Shown here: positions 1-9,327 of the stretch, in pieces | How positions within the stretch are numbered: position 1 is the stretch's first letter | How the letters are laid out: the number at the start of each line of letters is the position of its first letter | Source of the DNA: Roseivivax sediminis | GTDB taxonomy: Bacteria > Pseudomonadota > Alphaproteobacteria > Rhodobacterales > Rhodobacteraceae | Length of the DNA: 64,000 nucleotides | Direction of reading: 5' to 3' | Assembly (NCBI RefSeq): GCF_900112685.1 | Contig: NZ_FOMS01000002.1 | Span: 434,001-498,000, forward strand | Program-made: the position numbers and the translations under genes | The notes under the pieces: model-generated | What the model saw: only the letters and a program-made list of their open reading frames with translations | Databases searched by the model: none | Told to the model about the DNA's origin: nothing

Positions 1-74
1 TCGCCGCGCCAGACCCCGATCCGCCGCGCGCCCGGCCCCTTCGGCGGCTCCGTGGGGGAGCGCCGTGGCGCGTC

Positions 75-1454
75 TCAGTCCTGCGGCACGACCTTGCCGG
101 GGTTAAGGATGCCCTTGGGGTCGAGCGCGTGCTTGATCGTGCCCATCACCGCCCAGGCGCTGCCGTGCTCCTCTTGCATGTAACCCAGCTTGCCCGTGCC
201 GATGCCGTGCTCGCCCGTGACGGTACCCCCGAAGGACAGCGCGAGGCGATTGAGCCGGTGCGCCACGTCCTTGGCGCGTCCCAGCTCCTCGGAATCGTCC
301 GGATCGATCAGAAGGAGCATGTGGAAGTTGCCGTCGCCGACATGCCCGACCAGCGGCGCGATCAGGCCGGCCGCGTCCGTCTCCGCCTTCGCCGCGGCGA
401 TGCAGTCGGCCAGCGCCGAGATCGGCACGCAGATATCCGTGACCAGCCCCGCGCAGCCCGGTTTCAGCGCCCGCGCGGCGTAATAGCCGTTGTGCCGTGC
501 TTCCCAGAGGCGGGTGCGGTCTTCGGGCCGGTTTGCCCAGGCGAAGTCGCTCGCGCCGTACTCCTCGGCGATCTCCCTGAACTGGGCGACCTGCTCCGCG
601 ACGCCGGCGGGCGAGCCGTGGAATTCGAGGAAGAGGTGCGGCGCCTCCGGCAGGGAGAAATCGGGATTGTAGAGCGCCATGCCGCGCATCTGCACCTCGT
701 CCAGAAGCTCCACCCGCGCCAGCGGGATGCCCGACTGGATCGCCAGGATCACCGTGTCGACCGCCGCCGCGACCGTGGGGAAGGCCGCCGTTGCCGCGGA
801 AATCTCCTCGGGAATGCCGTGCAGGCGCACGGTCAGTTGGGTGATGATCCCCAGCGTGCCCTCGCTGCCCACGAACAGGTGGGTGAGATCGTAGCCCGAG
901 GACGATTTCTTCGCCCGCGTGCCGGTCTCGATCACCGTGCCGTCGGCGAGAACGACCTCCAGCGCCAGCACCGTCTCGCGCATCGTGCCGTAGCGCACGG
1001 CGTTGGTGCCCGAGGCGCGCGTTGCCGCCATGCCGCCGAGCGTGGCATCCGCGCCGGGATCGACTGTGAACATCAGGCCCGAGGCGCGCAGGCTTTCGTT
1101 CAGCGCCTTGCGGGTCACGCCCGGCTGCACCACCGCGTCGAGGTCGGCCCCGTTGACCGCCAGCACCCGGTTCATCCGGCTCATGTCGAGGCTGACACCG
1201 CCCCGAACCGGGATCACGTGCCCCTCCAGCGAGGTGCCGACGCCGAAGGGGATCACCGGGCAGCCATCCTCGGCGCAGATCGCGACGATGCGCGACACCT
1301 CTTCGGTGCTTTCGGGGAAGGCGACGGCGTCGGGCAGGGCGGGCGCAGAATAGGCCTCGTCCCGGCCGTGTATGTCCCGGATCGACTCGCCCGTGGACAG
1401 CCGCTCGCCCAACAGATCGCGCAGGCGCTGGAGTGTGGCGGATCGGTCGGTCAT
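75..1454 (-). CDS. FAD-binding oxidase, D-lactate dehydrogenase / GlcD-like
   Basis: A 459-residue flavoprotein of the FAD-linked oxidase family (PF01565 plus the FAD-oxidase C-terminal domain), which oxidises 2-hydroxy acids such as D-lactate or glycolate. The N-terminal half has the FAD-binding pattern PFGVGTSLEGH followed by RGGVSLDMSRMNRV, then GSEGTLGIIT. The C-terminal half ends with the family signature GEHGIGTGKLGYM and DPKGILNPGK. The open frame extends further upstream, but the start at 1454 is chosen because it matches the family length and leaves a 153-base divergent spacer to the next gene. No cysteine-rich iron-sulfur domain is present, so it resembles the cytochrome-type D-lactate dehydrogenase or GlcD more than GlcF fusions. 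The exact substrate cannot be read from sequence. Confidence 0.9.
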   Translation of the reverse strand: MTDRSATLQRLRDLLGERLSTGESIRDIHGRDEAYSAPALPDAVAFPESTEEVSRIVAICAEDGCPVIPFGVGTSLEGHVIPVRGGVSLDMSRMNRVLAVNGADLDAVVQPGVTRKALNESLRASGLMFTVDPGADATLGGMAATRASGTNAVRYGTMRETVLALEVVLADGTVIETGTRAKKSSSGYDLTHLFVGSEGTLGIITQLTVRLHGIPEEISAATAAFPTVAAAVDTVILAIQSGIPLARVELLDEVQMRGMALYNPDFSLPEAPHLFLEFHGSPAGVAEQVAQFREIAEEYGASDFAWANRPEDRTRLWEARHNGYYAARALKPGCAGLVTDICVPISALADCIAAAKAETDAAGLIAPLVGHVGDGNFHMLLLIDPDDSEELGRAKDVAHRLNRLALSFGGTVTGEHGIGTGKLGYMQEEHGSAWAVMGTIKHALDPKGILNPGKVVPQD

Positions 1455-1607
1455 GGCGGTCTTCCTTACCCGGTGAAACGTGCAAGCGGCGATAGCACCG
1501 GGGCACGCGGGGGGACAGGGGCCGCTCGCGCTTGCGTGAGCCGAAAAGGCGTTGATCGGCTCACGCGCCCCCCTATCCTGCGCGCGTCCGTGTGTTCGGG
1601 AGGTTTC

Positions 1608-4600
1608 ATGCGCGCCGTCCTCGTCTGTCTGTTTCTGTTTCTTGCCGCGCCTGCCCTCGCGCAGGACCGGTCGGTCTATGTGTGGGGCAACAGCCTCGTG
1701 CATCACCCCGAGCAAGACCGCACCAACGTGCCCTACTGGCTCGGCCGGCTGGCGGCGGCGGAGGGGCGGGGCATCGCGCTCGACGGACAATGGACCTTCC
1801 TGCGCGAGGTCGCGGAGGCCGAGATGGCACCGCAATGGGGCTTCGACGGGGTGGAAAAGGTCGGCGCGGCCGATCCGGGCGCCTACGACGCCATTGTCAT
1901 CACGCCGACGAACTTCATCCAGTACCAGTCGCCGGAGGCGGAGTACGACGGGGCGGAGGGCTCGCCGCTCTCCGTGACGCTGTCGCTTCTGGACCGGATG
2001 CGCGAGGTCGCGCCGGAGGCCGCCTACCTGATCTTCGAAGGCTGGGCGGACATGGGCGATTACGGCTACCCGCCCGGCTGGTGGGCGGAACGGCGCTATC
2101 ACGGCTTCAACCGCGGGGATTACCACGACTGGTACGTGGATTACGTGGAAGCGCTGCGCGCCGCCCGGCCCGAGGCGCGCATCACGCTGATCCCCGTTGC
2201 GCCGATCCTGTCGGAGATCATCACCGGCCCCCTGTCGGACATGGAGGCCGAGGATTTCTACCTCGATGACGCGCCGCACGGCACGCAGGAGACCTATTTC
2301 CTCGCCGCGCTGGTGACCCATGCAGTCCTCAACGATGGGCCGCCGCCGGAGACGTTCGAGCTGCCCGAGACGCTCGCGCCCGAGCTGCGCGCGGCCTATC
2401 CGCAAATCCGTGCGCTGGTCTGGGACCGGGTGCAGGAGATGAGCGATCTCGCCGCGGCCGCCCGCAGCGCGGTGGTCGCCCCGGCCGGGTCAGCGACCGA
2501 CACCGCCGCGGCGCCGATGCCGGACGGTGCGGCGGAAGCGCCGGGTGCAACCGATCCGGGGAGCGAGGCCGAAACGGCGGAGGCGGCCGAAACCGAAGGG
2601 CCGGACGTTCCCGAGGAGCGCACCGGCCCCGACCTCGCGGCCATCGCCCCCGACGACGCGCCCCTGCCGGAGCGGCGCGAAATCGACCTGCCCCCGCGCG
2701 GCGCCCGCCCCGCCGGGGCGCCGGCGCTGGCGATGGGCCTCAACGGGGTGACCGACTGGTCCTCGCAGCACCCGTTCGTGGACATCATGAAGACCTCCCG
2801 CGCATGGATCGGCCATCTGCCCGGCCAATGGGGCGGCGTCGGCGTGGAAGAGTTGCGCGCCGGCGGTCATCTTGACGATCACGGCTGGCCGGTGAGCATT
2901 CCCGCCAACGTGGAGCGGCTGGAGACCCTGATCCTCACCGACCAGCCCGAAGCGGCGGAGCATCTGCGCGGCCCCTACGTGCTGCGCTACGAGGGGCAGG
3001 GCAGCATCGAGCTCACCGGCCGGGCGCAGCGCGTGCACTACCGGGACGGCGAGATCCGTTTCCACTACCAGCCGGGCGAGGGGCCTGTGGGCATCTCCCT
3101 CTCCGCGCTCGATGAAGACGACCCGATCCGCGAAATCACCGTCGTGCAGGAGCAGCATCTGCCGCTCTTCGAGGTCGGCGCGCTGTTCAATCCAGACTGG
3201 ATCGCGCGGGTGCAGGACATGCGCGTCCTGCGCTTCATGGACTGGATGATGACCAACGGCTCCACCGCGCAAGGCTGGGACGACCGGCCGCGCATGGAGG
3301 ATGCGACATGGACCGAATGGGGCGTGCCGCTGCCGGCGATGATCGAGCTTGCCAACCACGTGGGCGCCGATCCGTGGTTCACCCTGCCGCACCGTGCGGA
3401 CGACGCCTATGTCCGCGCCTTCGCCGAAGTGGTGCGGGACGGGCTCGCCCCCGATCTCAAGGCCTACGTCGAATATTCCAACGAAGTCTGGAATTTCATC
3501 TTCCCGCAGGCGCAATGGGCGCAGGCCCGCGCGGAGGAGCGCTGGGGCGAAAGCGGCACCGGCTGGATGCAGTTCTACGGGCTGCGCGCGGCGCAGATCA
3601 TGGATATCTGGACAGAGGTCTTCGGCGGCGCGGCCAGCGACCGGCTGGTCCGGGTCGTGTCGGTGCATACCGGCTGGCCGGGCTTGGAGGAGCATGTCCT
3701 GACCGCACCGCTCGCGTTCCTCGAGCTTGGCCGCCCGCCGCAGGACAGTTTCGACGCCTACGCCGTGACCGGCTATTTCGGCCACGACGTGTCGGATGCC
3801 GCGACGCGGGCGCGCGTGCAGACCTGGCTCGACCGGTCCGAAGCCGCAGCTCGCGCCTCCGGCGAGGCTCAGGGCCTCAGCCGCGTCGCCTTGCGCGAGC
3901 ACGTCAAGGCGCATCGCTTCGAGGGGGCCCTCGCGCCGATGGAGACGCTGCTGCGCCGGGGCGCCGTGGCGACGCTGACCGAGGATCTCTTTCCCTACCA
4001 CGCCGCCGCGGCCGGGGCGGCGGGCCTCGACCTCATCATGTACGAGGGCGGATCGCACGTCACCGCGCGCGCCGAGGACGTGGAGGACGCGCGGCTCACC
4101 GCATTCTTCGAGGCGTTCAATTACACGCCCGAAATGGCCGGGCTCTACCGCGACGTGCTGGAGGGCTGGACCGCGGCGGGCGGGCGGCTCTTCAATGCCT
4201 TCGTCGACGTTTCGGTACCGTCGAAATGGGGCAGCTGGGGCGCGCTGCGGCATCTCGACGATGCCAATCCGCGCTGGGACATGCTGATGGCGCACAACGC
4301 CACCGCCCCGGTCGACTGGGAGTCGCGCGCCGCCGGCGCCTTCGACGGCGGGATGTACCGGCGGGGAACCGGCCGGATCGCGGGCGGCGGCGGGCCGGAC
4401 GTCCTGATCGGCGGGCCGGGGGACGACGTTCTGGTGTCGAACGGCGGCTCGGACCGCCTCCACGGCGGCGCCGGCCGCGACCGGGCGGAGCTTCCGGGCG
4501 CGCGCGGCGACTACCGCTTCTCCAACGCGGGCGGACGGCTCGTCGCGGAGCGGGACGGCGCGGCGGTGATACTGGTCGCGGTGGAGGAGATGGTCTTTGC

Positions 4601-4634
4601 CGACGCGCCGGGCGAGGTCGTGCCGACGAACTGA
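1608..4634 (+). CDS. Secreted SGNH / glycosidase-like protein with RTX repeats
   Basis: A 1008-residue exported protein. Residues 1-19 form a signal peptide ending APALAQ. Residues 20-260 look like an SGNH-type esterase: a GNSL serine motif (S29) and a D-A-P-H motif (D221, H224). Residues about 285-355 are an Ala/Glu/Pro-rich linker. The central 370-910 region resembles the large 'cellulose-binding protein' hydrolase-like family, with VEYSNEVWN and MIYEGGSH-like strings containing carboxylates that would suit a glycosidase; this assignment is from pattern only. Residues about 925-960 carry glycine/aspartate calcium-binding RTX nonapeptides (GGPGDDVL, GGAGRDR). Combining a Sec signal peptide with RTX repeats is unusual, since RTX proteins normally use type I secretion without a cleaved signal. 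It probably acts on an extracellular glycan, and lies close to the polysaccharide locus. The GGGAGG-like sequence before 1608 supports the start. Confidence 0.72.
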   Translation: MRAVLVCLFLFLAAPALAQDRSVYVWGNSLVHHPEQDRTNVPYWLGRLAAAEGRGIALDGQWTFLREVAEAEMAPQWGFDGVEKVGAADPGAYDAIVITPTNFIQYQSPEAEYDGAEGSPLSVTLSLLDRMREVAPEAAYLIFEGWADMGDYGYPPGWWAERRYHGFNRGDYHDWYVDYVEALRAARPEARITLIPVAPILSEIITGPLSDMEAEDFYLDDAPHGTQETYFLAALVTHAVLNDGPPPETFELPETLAPELRAAYPQIRALVWDRVQEMSDLAAAARSAVVAPAGSATDTAAAPMPDGAAEAPGATDPGSEAETAEAAETEGPDVPEERTGPDLAAIAPDDAPLPERREIDLPPRGARPAGAPALAMGLNGVTDWSSQHPFVDIMKTSRAWIGHLPGQWGGVGVEELRAGGHLDDHGWPVSIPANVERLETLILTDQPEAAEHLRGPYVLRYEGQGSIELTGRAQRVHYRDGEIRFHYQPGEGPVGISLSALDEDDPIREITVVQEQHLPLFEVGALFNPDWIARVQDMRVLRFMDWMMTNGSTAQGWDDRPRMEDATWTEWGVPLPAMIELANHVGADPWFTLPHRADDAYVRAFAEVVRDGLAPDLKAYVEYSNEVWNFIFPQAQWAQARAEERWGESGTGWMQFYGLRAAQIMDIWTEVFGGAASDRLVRVVSVHTGWPGLEEHVLTAPLAFLELGRPPQDSFDAYAVTGYFGHDVSDAATRARVQTWLDRSEAAARASGEAQGLSRVALREHVKAHRFEGALAPMETLLRRGAVATLTEDLFPYHAAAAGAAGLDLIMYEGGSHVTARAEDVEDARLTAFFEAFNYTPEMAGLYRDVLEGWTAAGGRLFNAFVDVSVPSKWGSWGALRHLDDANPRWDMLMAHNATAPVDWESRAAGAFDGGMYRRGTGRIAGGGGPDVLIGGPGDDVLVSNGGSDRLHGGAGRDRAELPGARGDYRFSNAGGRLVAERDGAAVILVAVEEMVFADAPGEVVPTN

Positions 4635-4941
4635 AGGGGGCGGACGGGCTTGCTGCGCAGCCTTGCTGGTTGCGTCTGATCCAGCGGGCATCGGTGCGGT
4701 GGTGCGCCGAAGACGCAGCGCAACACCGGAAAGTTACCGAGACGCCCAGCGGTGGACGGGCCTGCGCTTGCATCCGTCCCTTCACGGGCAGCCCTTGCCA
4801 ACAGGCACGCTTTCTCGACAGAGCCGGACCCGAGCCGCATGATCCGGTTGTCAAAGCAGACGGCGTCCGCTACCGGGTGAAGTGTGATGTAATCACATAT
4901 TATATACCGGGTCGCAGACCACGCCAATACAGGAGTTCCTC
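4635..4941. other. Intergenic region, 307 bases
   Basis: Between the secreted RTX protein and zinT. The last 60 bases hold the zinT promoter and Zur-like operator. In the first 240 bases I see only a small GCTGCGCAGC palindrome near the upstream stop, and no convincing gene or RNA. Confidence 0.6.
4883..4897 (+). promoter_or_regulatory. Zur-like operator of zinT
   Basis: A perfect inverted repeat TGTGAT-GTA-ATCACA, 45 bases upstream of the zinT start. It resembles the Zur consensus TGTTATAATATAACA (11 of 15 positions by eye) and sits just before an AT-rich TATTATATA that could be the -10 element. Repression by zinc-loaded Zur is inferred from site and target together. Confidence 0.65.
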
Positions 4942-5613
4942 ATGCAACAGGCATTTGCCAAGCACGTCACCGCTCTCGCCGCCGGGGCAATGCTCGTTCT
5001 ATCCGCACCGGCTTTCGCCCAAAGCGATAACGCGCACAGCCACGATCACGACCACTCCGAAGAGCATGACCACGGTTCCGACGATATCTACAACGGCTAC
5101 TTCGACGACGATCAGATCGAGGCCCGAGACCTCTCGGACTGGGCGGGCGACTGGCAGTCGGTCTACCCGCTGTTGCAGGATGGAACGCTCGACCCGGTGA
5201 TTGCGCATAAAGCCGAGAACGGAGAGAGGACCGAGGCGGAATACAAGGCGTATTACCAGACCGGCTACGCGACCGAGGTGGACCGTATCCTCATCGAGGG
5301 TGACAGCGTCACCTTTTTCGAGGACGGCACGCCGATCCAGGGCCGCTATGCCGACGACGGCCACGAGGTGTTGACCTACGAGGCCGGCAATCGCGGTGTC
5401 CGCTACATCTTCGAGAAGAGCGGTGGCGATGCCGAGGCGCCCGCATTCATCCAGTTCAGCGACCACGCCATCGCGCCAACCGATGCCGGCCACTACCACC
5501 TTTACTGGGGTGACGACCGGGCCGCTCTGCTCGAGGAAGTCACGAATTGGCCGACCTACTACCCCGCAGACCTCAGCGGCGAAGAGGTCGCTGAAGAAAT
5601 GATGGCCCACTGA
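4942..5613 (+). CDS. zinT: Periplasmic zinc-binding protein ZinT
   Basis: A 223-residue periplasmic metal-binding protein of the ZinT/YodA family, a lipocalin-like fold that binds Zn(II) (and Cd(II)) and helps deliver zinc to ZnuABC when zinc is scarce. Residues 1-26 are a signal peptide ending APAFAQ. A histidine-rich loop (HSHDHDHSEEHDH, about residues 32-44) follows, then the ZinT domain opening with LSDWAGDWQSVYP. The C-terminal HYHLYWG motif holds further metal ligands. The AGGAG ribosome site six bases before the ATG fixes the start. The gene appears monocistronic: a Zur-like operator lies upstream and a strong hairpin downstream. znuABC is not in the window. Confidence 0.95.
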   Translation: MQQAFAKHVTALAAGAMLVLSAPAFAQSDNAHSHDHDHSEEHDHGSDDIYNGYFDDDQIEARDLSDWAGDWQSVYPLLQDGTLDPVIAHKAENGERTEAEYKAYYQTGYATEVDRILIEGDSVTFFEDGTPIQGRYADDGHEVLTYEAGNRGVRYIFEKSGGDAEAPAFIQFSDHAIAPTDAGHYHLYWGDDRAALLEEVTNWPTYYPADLSGEEVAEEMMAH

Positions 5614-5624
5614 CATTCGGGCAC

Positions 5625-5652
5625 TGCGGGCGGCCAGGTGTGGCCGCCCGCA
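5625..5652 (+). terminator. Hairpin after zinT
   Basis: A perfect 12-base stem TGCGGGCGGCCA / TGGCCGCCCGCA with a GGTG loop, 11 bases after the zinT stop and before the convergent glycosyltransferase gene. It lacks a clear T-run, so termination is likely but not certain. It could serve both converging transcripts. Confidence 0.6.
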
Positions 5653-5737
5653 CTTCCGGTCCATGTCGAAGGTGGAGGGCGGTCAACAGATCGGCGGCAG
5701 GATCGTCCGCAATGCCGCCCAAGCGGGGCGGCCCTTT

Positions 5738-6952
5738 CTATTCCGACTCCCGAACGCGGCAAATCTCCTCCGCGAGGAGTTCGGCGCCGAGGCTGGAGCG
5801 GAAATGCGCCTCCACGTGGGCGCGGGCGGCGGCGCTGAGCTGGCGCGCGTAGTCGGGTTTGCCGGCGAAATCGCGGATCGCGCGGGCGAGCACGCCGGGG
5901 TTCTGCGGCGGCACCAGGATGCCGGTATGGCCGTCGCGGATCAGCTCTCGCACGCCGCCCGAATCGGTGCCGAACACCGGCACGCCGCAGGCCATCGCCT
6001 CCATGTAGGCCACGCCGAGAGGTTCGTGCCAGCTTGCCAGCACGAAGGCGTCGGCGGCCATCAGCTTCGCCTTCACCTGGTCCGCGTCGATCGCCCCCAG
6101 CAGCTTCACGTGATCGCGCAGGTGCAGCTGCTTGAGATGCGCCTCGAGTTCCCTGCGGTAGCCGGTGCCGCCGGCGTCGTCCTCGCCGGCGATCTCGAGC
6201 CGGACGTCGACGCCCATGTCCAGAAGCTGGCGCATTGCGGTCATCAGGTCCTGGTGGCCCTTCACCACGTTGAGCCGCGCGCAGGAGAACAGACGCATCG
6301 GCCGGCCGTGGCTCACCGGCTCGTAGGGGGCGGCGCGCTTGAGAACCTCGGTGTCGACGCCCATCGGGCGGACGCGCACGCGCCCGGGCAGGTCGGGGCC
6401 GAGCGCCTCCGCGGCCTCGTCGCGCAGCTTCTCGGTGATCACCGTGGCGAAGGCCGCGCGCTGCCACTTGAAGCGCTGGCCGGATCCGTAATCGGACAAG
6501 GGCCCGTGCAGCGTCAGCGAATAGCTCGGCCCGCCCATGCGTTCGGCCAGCGCGGCGATGAGCGCGGCGCGCCCGCAGGAATGCACGTGAACATGCTCGA
6601 TCCCGTCCTCCTGCGCGGTGCAGCGCAGTTGCCAGGCGGCGGCGAGCGTCAGCAGGACGTCCCGCGAGAAGGAAAAGCCGCCTTTGAGCATCCACATGTA
6701 GAGCCCGCGCGGCAGCAGCTCGCTCAGCGTGCCGATCGCGGCCACGGGATCGAGCCGGTCGAGATAGGTGGTGCGAGCCATCGCCGCATCCGACCAGCCA
6801 TGCGCGATCAGCCCTTCGGGCGGCTTTCGGGTGGACAGAAGTCGCACCTCATGCCCCAGCCGCTCCAGCGCGTCGATCTCGCGCCAGAAAAAGATGTGGG
6901 TTTGCCCCGGAAACTGGGGCACTAGATATCCGATCCGCAAGGGTCGGGTCAC
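5738..6952 (-). CDS. GT4 family glycosyltransferase
   Basis: A 404-residue retaining glycosyltransferase with the two-domain GT-B fold. The N-terminal half starts RIGYLVPQFPGQTH. The C-terminal half carries the donor-sugar pattern of GT4 enzymes: SCARLNVVKGHQDL, then the E-x7-E region ASWHEPLGVAYMEAMACGVPV and GGVRELI. It adds a sugar from a nucleotide donor to a lipid-linked or nascent glycan on the cytoplasmic face; donor and acceptor are unknown. The start is GTG. It is divergent from the GT2/flippase/PKS operon, with 132 bases between the two starts, which suggests a shared control region. It marks the left edge of the polysaccharide locus. Confidence 0.9.
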   Translation of the reverse strand: MTRPLRIGYLVPQFPGQTHIFFWREIDALERLGHEVRLLSTRKPPEGLIAHGWSDAAMARTTYLDRLDPVAAIGTLSELLPRGLYMWMLKGGFSFSRDVLLTLAAAWQLRCTAQEDGIEHVHVHSCGRAALIAALAERMGGPSYSLTLHGPLSDYGSGQRFKWQRAAFATVITEKLRDEAAEALGPDLPGRVRVRPMGVDTEVLKRAAPYEPVSHGRPMRLFSCARLNVVKGHQDLMTAMRQLLDMGVDVRLEIAGEDDAGGTGYRRELEAHLKQLHLRDHVKLLGAIDADQVKAKLMAADAFVLASWHEPLGVAYMEAMACGVPVFGTDSGGVRELIRDGHTGILVPPQNPGVLARAIRDFAGKPDYARQLSAAARAHVEAHFRSSLGAELLAEEICRVRESE

Positions 6953-7084
6953 GACAACCGCCTGTCTATGAGTGTTCTGGATGTGCAGCGTCCCAGGATG
7001 TGCCCGAGGGTCCCCGATTTTTCATCAATTGGCCACACTGGGCTGGCATGTCGCCGGGGCCGCTGTGGCTGAAAATCCGCGAGT

Positions 7085-7960
7085 GTGACCCGTTTGAACC
7101 ACCTTCCCGAGTCCGTCCCGCCCGGGCGTCCCGCGCTTGCGGTGATCCTGCCCGCCTCGAACGAGGCGCGGCTGATCGGTGCCTGCCTCGATGCGCTGGT
7201 CGCCTCCTCCGCCGTGCCGGGCGGGGCGGAAATCGTGGTGATCGCCAATGGTTGCCGGGACGATACCGCCGGGCGCGCCCGGGCCTACGCGGGCGTCTTC
7301 GCGGCGCGGGGTTGGCGGCTCGAGGTGATCGAGCGGGCGGACGGCGGCAAGCTCGCGGCGCTCAACGCCGGCGATTCGGCGGCGACCGCGCCGATCCGGG
7401 TCTATCTCGATGCCGACGTGACGGTCGCGCCGGACCTTTTGCCGGCGCTGGCCGAGGCGCTGGACACGCCCGCGCCACGCTACGCGTCGGGCACGCTGGC
7501 CATCACTGCGCCGCGCAATTGGGCCAGCCGCGCCTATGCCCGCATCTGGGCGCAGGTGCCTTTCATGTCCACGGACGTGCCGGGATGTGGACTCTTTGCG
7601 GTGAACGCAGCGGGGCGGGCGCGCTGGGGCGCCTTTCCCGACATCATCTCCGACGACACCTTCGTGCGCCTCAACTTCGCCCCGGCCGAGCGCGAGGCGG
7701 TGCCGGCGCTCTATCGCTGGCCCATCGCGGAGGGGCTGGCGGCACTCGTCCGCGTGCGTCGGCGGCAGGATCGGGGCGTCACCGAGATCGCGGAGCGTTT
7801 TCCGGCACTTCTGGCCAACGACAACAAGCCGCCGTTCCCGCCGGCGCGCAAGTTGCGACTCGCGTTGCGGGACCCCGTGGGCTTCGCGATCTATTCCGGC
7901 GTGGCGCTCGCGGTTCGGCTGACGCCGTCGCGGGCACAGGGCTGGAGTCGCGGGCGATGA
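7085..7960 (+). CDS. GT2 family glycosyltransferase
   Basis: A 291-residue inverting GT-A enzyme. It opens with the GT2 nucleotide-binding strand AVILPASNEARLIGACLDAL, continues with GGKLAALNAGD and has the metal-binding YLDADVTV (DxD-like). A later SDDTFVRLNF fits the acceptor/catalytic-base region. No long membrane segment is seen. The GTG start is chosen because it is the first candidate and leaves a normal upstream spacer; no strong ribosome site is visible. Its stop overlaps the next gene's ATG (ATGA), so it is translationally coupled to the flippase gene and probably acts on the same lipid-linked sugar. Confidence 0.85.
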   Translation: MTRLNHLPESVPPGRPALAVILPASNEARLIGACLDALVASSAVPGGAEIVVIANGCRDDTAGRARAYAGVFAARGWRLEVIERADGGKLAALNAGDSAATAPIRVYLDADVTVAPDLLPALAEALDTPAPRYASGTLAITAPRNWASRAYARIWAQVPFMSTDVPGCGLFAVNAAGRARWGAFPDIISDDTFVRLNFAPAEREAVPALYRWPIAEGLAALVRVRRRQDRGVTEIAERFPALLANDNKPPFPPARKLRLALRDPVGFAIYSGVALAVRLTPSRAQGWSRGR

Positions 7961-9327
7961 TCGGCGCTGGACCCTTCGCGCGGCTGCGCGGCACGTCGCT
8001 GACCGCGCGGGCGGTCCGGTCCTCGCTATTATCGGTCGGCGGCTTCGGCACGGCGCAGATGCTGCGCCTTCTGTCCAACCTGGTGCTGACCCGGCTGCTC
8101 TTTCCCGAGGCGTTCGGCCTGATGGCGCTGGTCAGCGTGTTCATGACCGGGCTGCAGATGTTCTCGGACGTGGGCGTCACGCCCGCGATCATGCAGTCCA
8201 GGCGCGGCGACGACCGCGATTTCCTCGACACTGCGTGGACCATCCAGGTGATGCGCGGCGCGGCGCTGACGGCGGTGGCGGTCGGTCTCGCCTGGCCGAT
8301 GGCCTGGGTCTACGACGAGCCGATGCTGGCGCAGCTTCTGCCGGTGGCGGGGCTCACGCTGCTGATCTCGGGCTTCAACCCGACGCGGCTCGACACCGCG
8401 GGACGGCATCTGCTGATCGGGCGGGTCACAGTGATCGAGGTGGTCTCGCAGGTCGCCGGGCTGATCGTGGCGATCGCGCTGGCCTGGGCGCTGCAATCGG
8501 TCTGGGCGCTGGTGATATCGGGCCTCGTGAGCGCGGCGGTCAAGCTGGTTCTGCTCGACCGGTTCCTGCCCGGTGCGCGCAACCGCTTCCGCTGGGAAGG
8601 CCCGGCGGCGACAGAACTCATCACCTTCGGAAAGTGGATCTTCCTGTCGACGGTCTGCGGGTTCCTGTCGCATCAGGGCGACAAGCTGATCATCGGGCGG
8701 TACCTGCCGCTGGACCTCTTCGGGGTCTACAATATCGGCTATTTCCTTGCCTCCTTCCCGATGCTGCTGGGCACGATGGCGGTGGCGAAGGTGCTGATCC
8801 CGATCTACCGCGAGGCGCCCCCGACCGAGAGCCGCGCGAACTTCCTCAAGCTGCGCAAGATGCGAGCGTCGGTAACCGTGTCGCTTCTGGGATTGCTGGC
8901 GGTAGCGGCGCTGCTGGGGGTGTGGGCGGTCGATCTGCTCTACGATCCGCGCTACGCGCAGGCCGGTGCGGTGGTGGTGATCCTCGCCCTTGCCGGTATC
9001 CCGCAGATCGTCGCGCTGACCTACGATCAGGCGGCGTTGGCGGTCGGGGATTCCCGGCGGTTCTTCGTGCTGGCGCTGGCCAAGGCGGTGATCACCATCG
9101 CCAGCCTCGTCATGGGTCTGGAACTCGCGGGGCTGCTGGGTGCGCTGGTGGCGCAGGGCGTCGCGCATCTGGCGGTCTATCCGGTCGTGACCTGGCTGGC
9201 GCGGCGGTCGGGCGCCTGGGATCCGCTGCACGACGTGCTGGGCTATGCCGCCGGGGTGGGAATCATCGCGCTGGCGCTCTGGCTGAACGGTCCGGAAATC
9301 CTGGCGCTCGCGGCCGATTCCGGCTGA
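7957..9327 (+). CDS. Wzx-type polysaccharide flippase (MOP family)
   Basis: A 456-residue membrane protein with about 12 hydrophobic segments, typical of the Wzx/RfbX branch of the MOP exporter superfamily. It opens with a short basic stretch and then the GTAQMLRLLSNLVLTRLLFPE signature shared by oligosaccharide flippases; GDKLIIGRYLPLDLFGVYNIGY is another family-like stretch near the middle. It would move an undecaprenyl-linked repeat unit, or a lipid-linked product, to the periplasmic face. It overlaps the preceding GT2 gene by four bases. A Wzx implies a Wzx/Wzy-type system, but no Wzy polymerase is recognisable in this window. Confidence 0.88.
   Translation: MIGAGPFARLRGTSLTARAVRSSLLSVGGFGTAQMLRLLSNLVLTRLLFPEAFGLMALVSVFMTGLQMFSDVGVTPAIMQSRRGDDRDFLDTAWTIQVMRGAALTAVAVGLAWPMAWVYDEPMLAQLLPVAGLTLLISGFNPTRLDTAGRHLLIGRVTVIEVVSQVAGLIVAIALAWALQSVWALVISGLVSAAVKLVLLDRFLPGARNRFRWEGPAATELITFGKWIFLSTVCGFLSHQGDKLIIGRYLPLDLFGVYNIGYFLASFPMLLGTMAVAKVLIPIYREAPPTESRANFLKLRKMRASVTVSLLGLLAVAALLGVWAVDLLYDPRYAQAGAVVVILALAGIPQIVALTYDQAALAVGDSRRFFVLALAKAVITIASLVMGLELAGLLGALVAQGVAHLAVYPVVTWLARRSGAWDPLHDVLGYAAGVGIIALALWLNGPEILALAADSG

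Noticed and set aside
129-1607. Upstream extension of the RTX protein frame to 129.
   Set aside because: It would be antisense to the FAD oxidase and would bury the obvious signal peptide at 1608 inside the protein.
2490-4691. Long open frame on the minus strand opposite the RTX protein (about 733 codons).
   Set aside because: It is antisense to a frame with a signal peptide and clear domains; its translation is Arg/His/Pro-rich low complexity typical of GC-rich shadow frames.
4635-4880. Possible RNA gene or small protein before zinT.
   Set aside because: No tRNA-like fold, no convincing ribosome site and no conserved frame could be seen.
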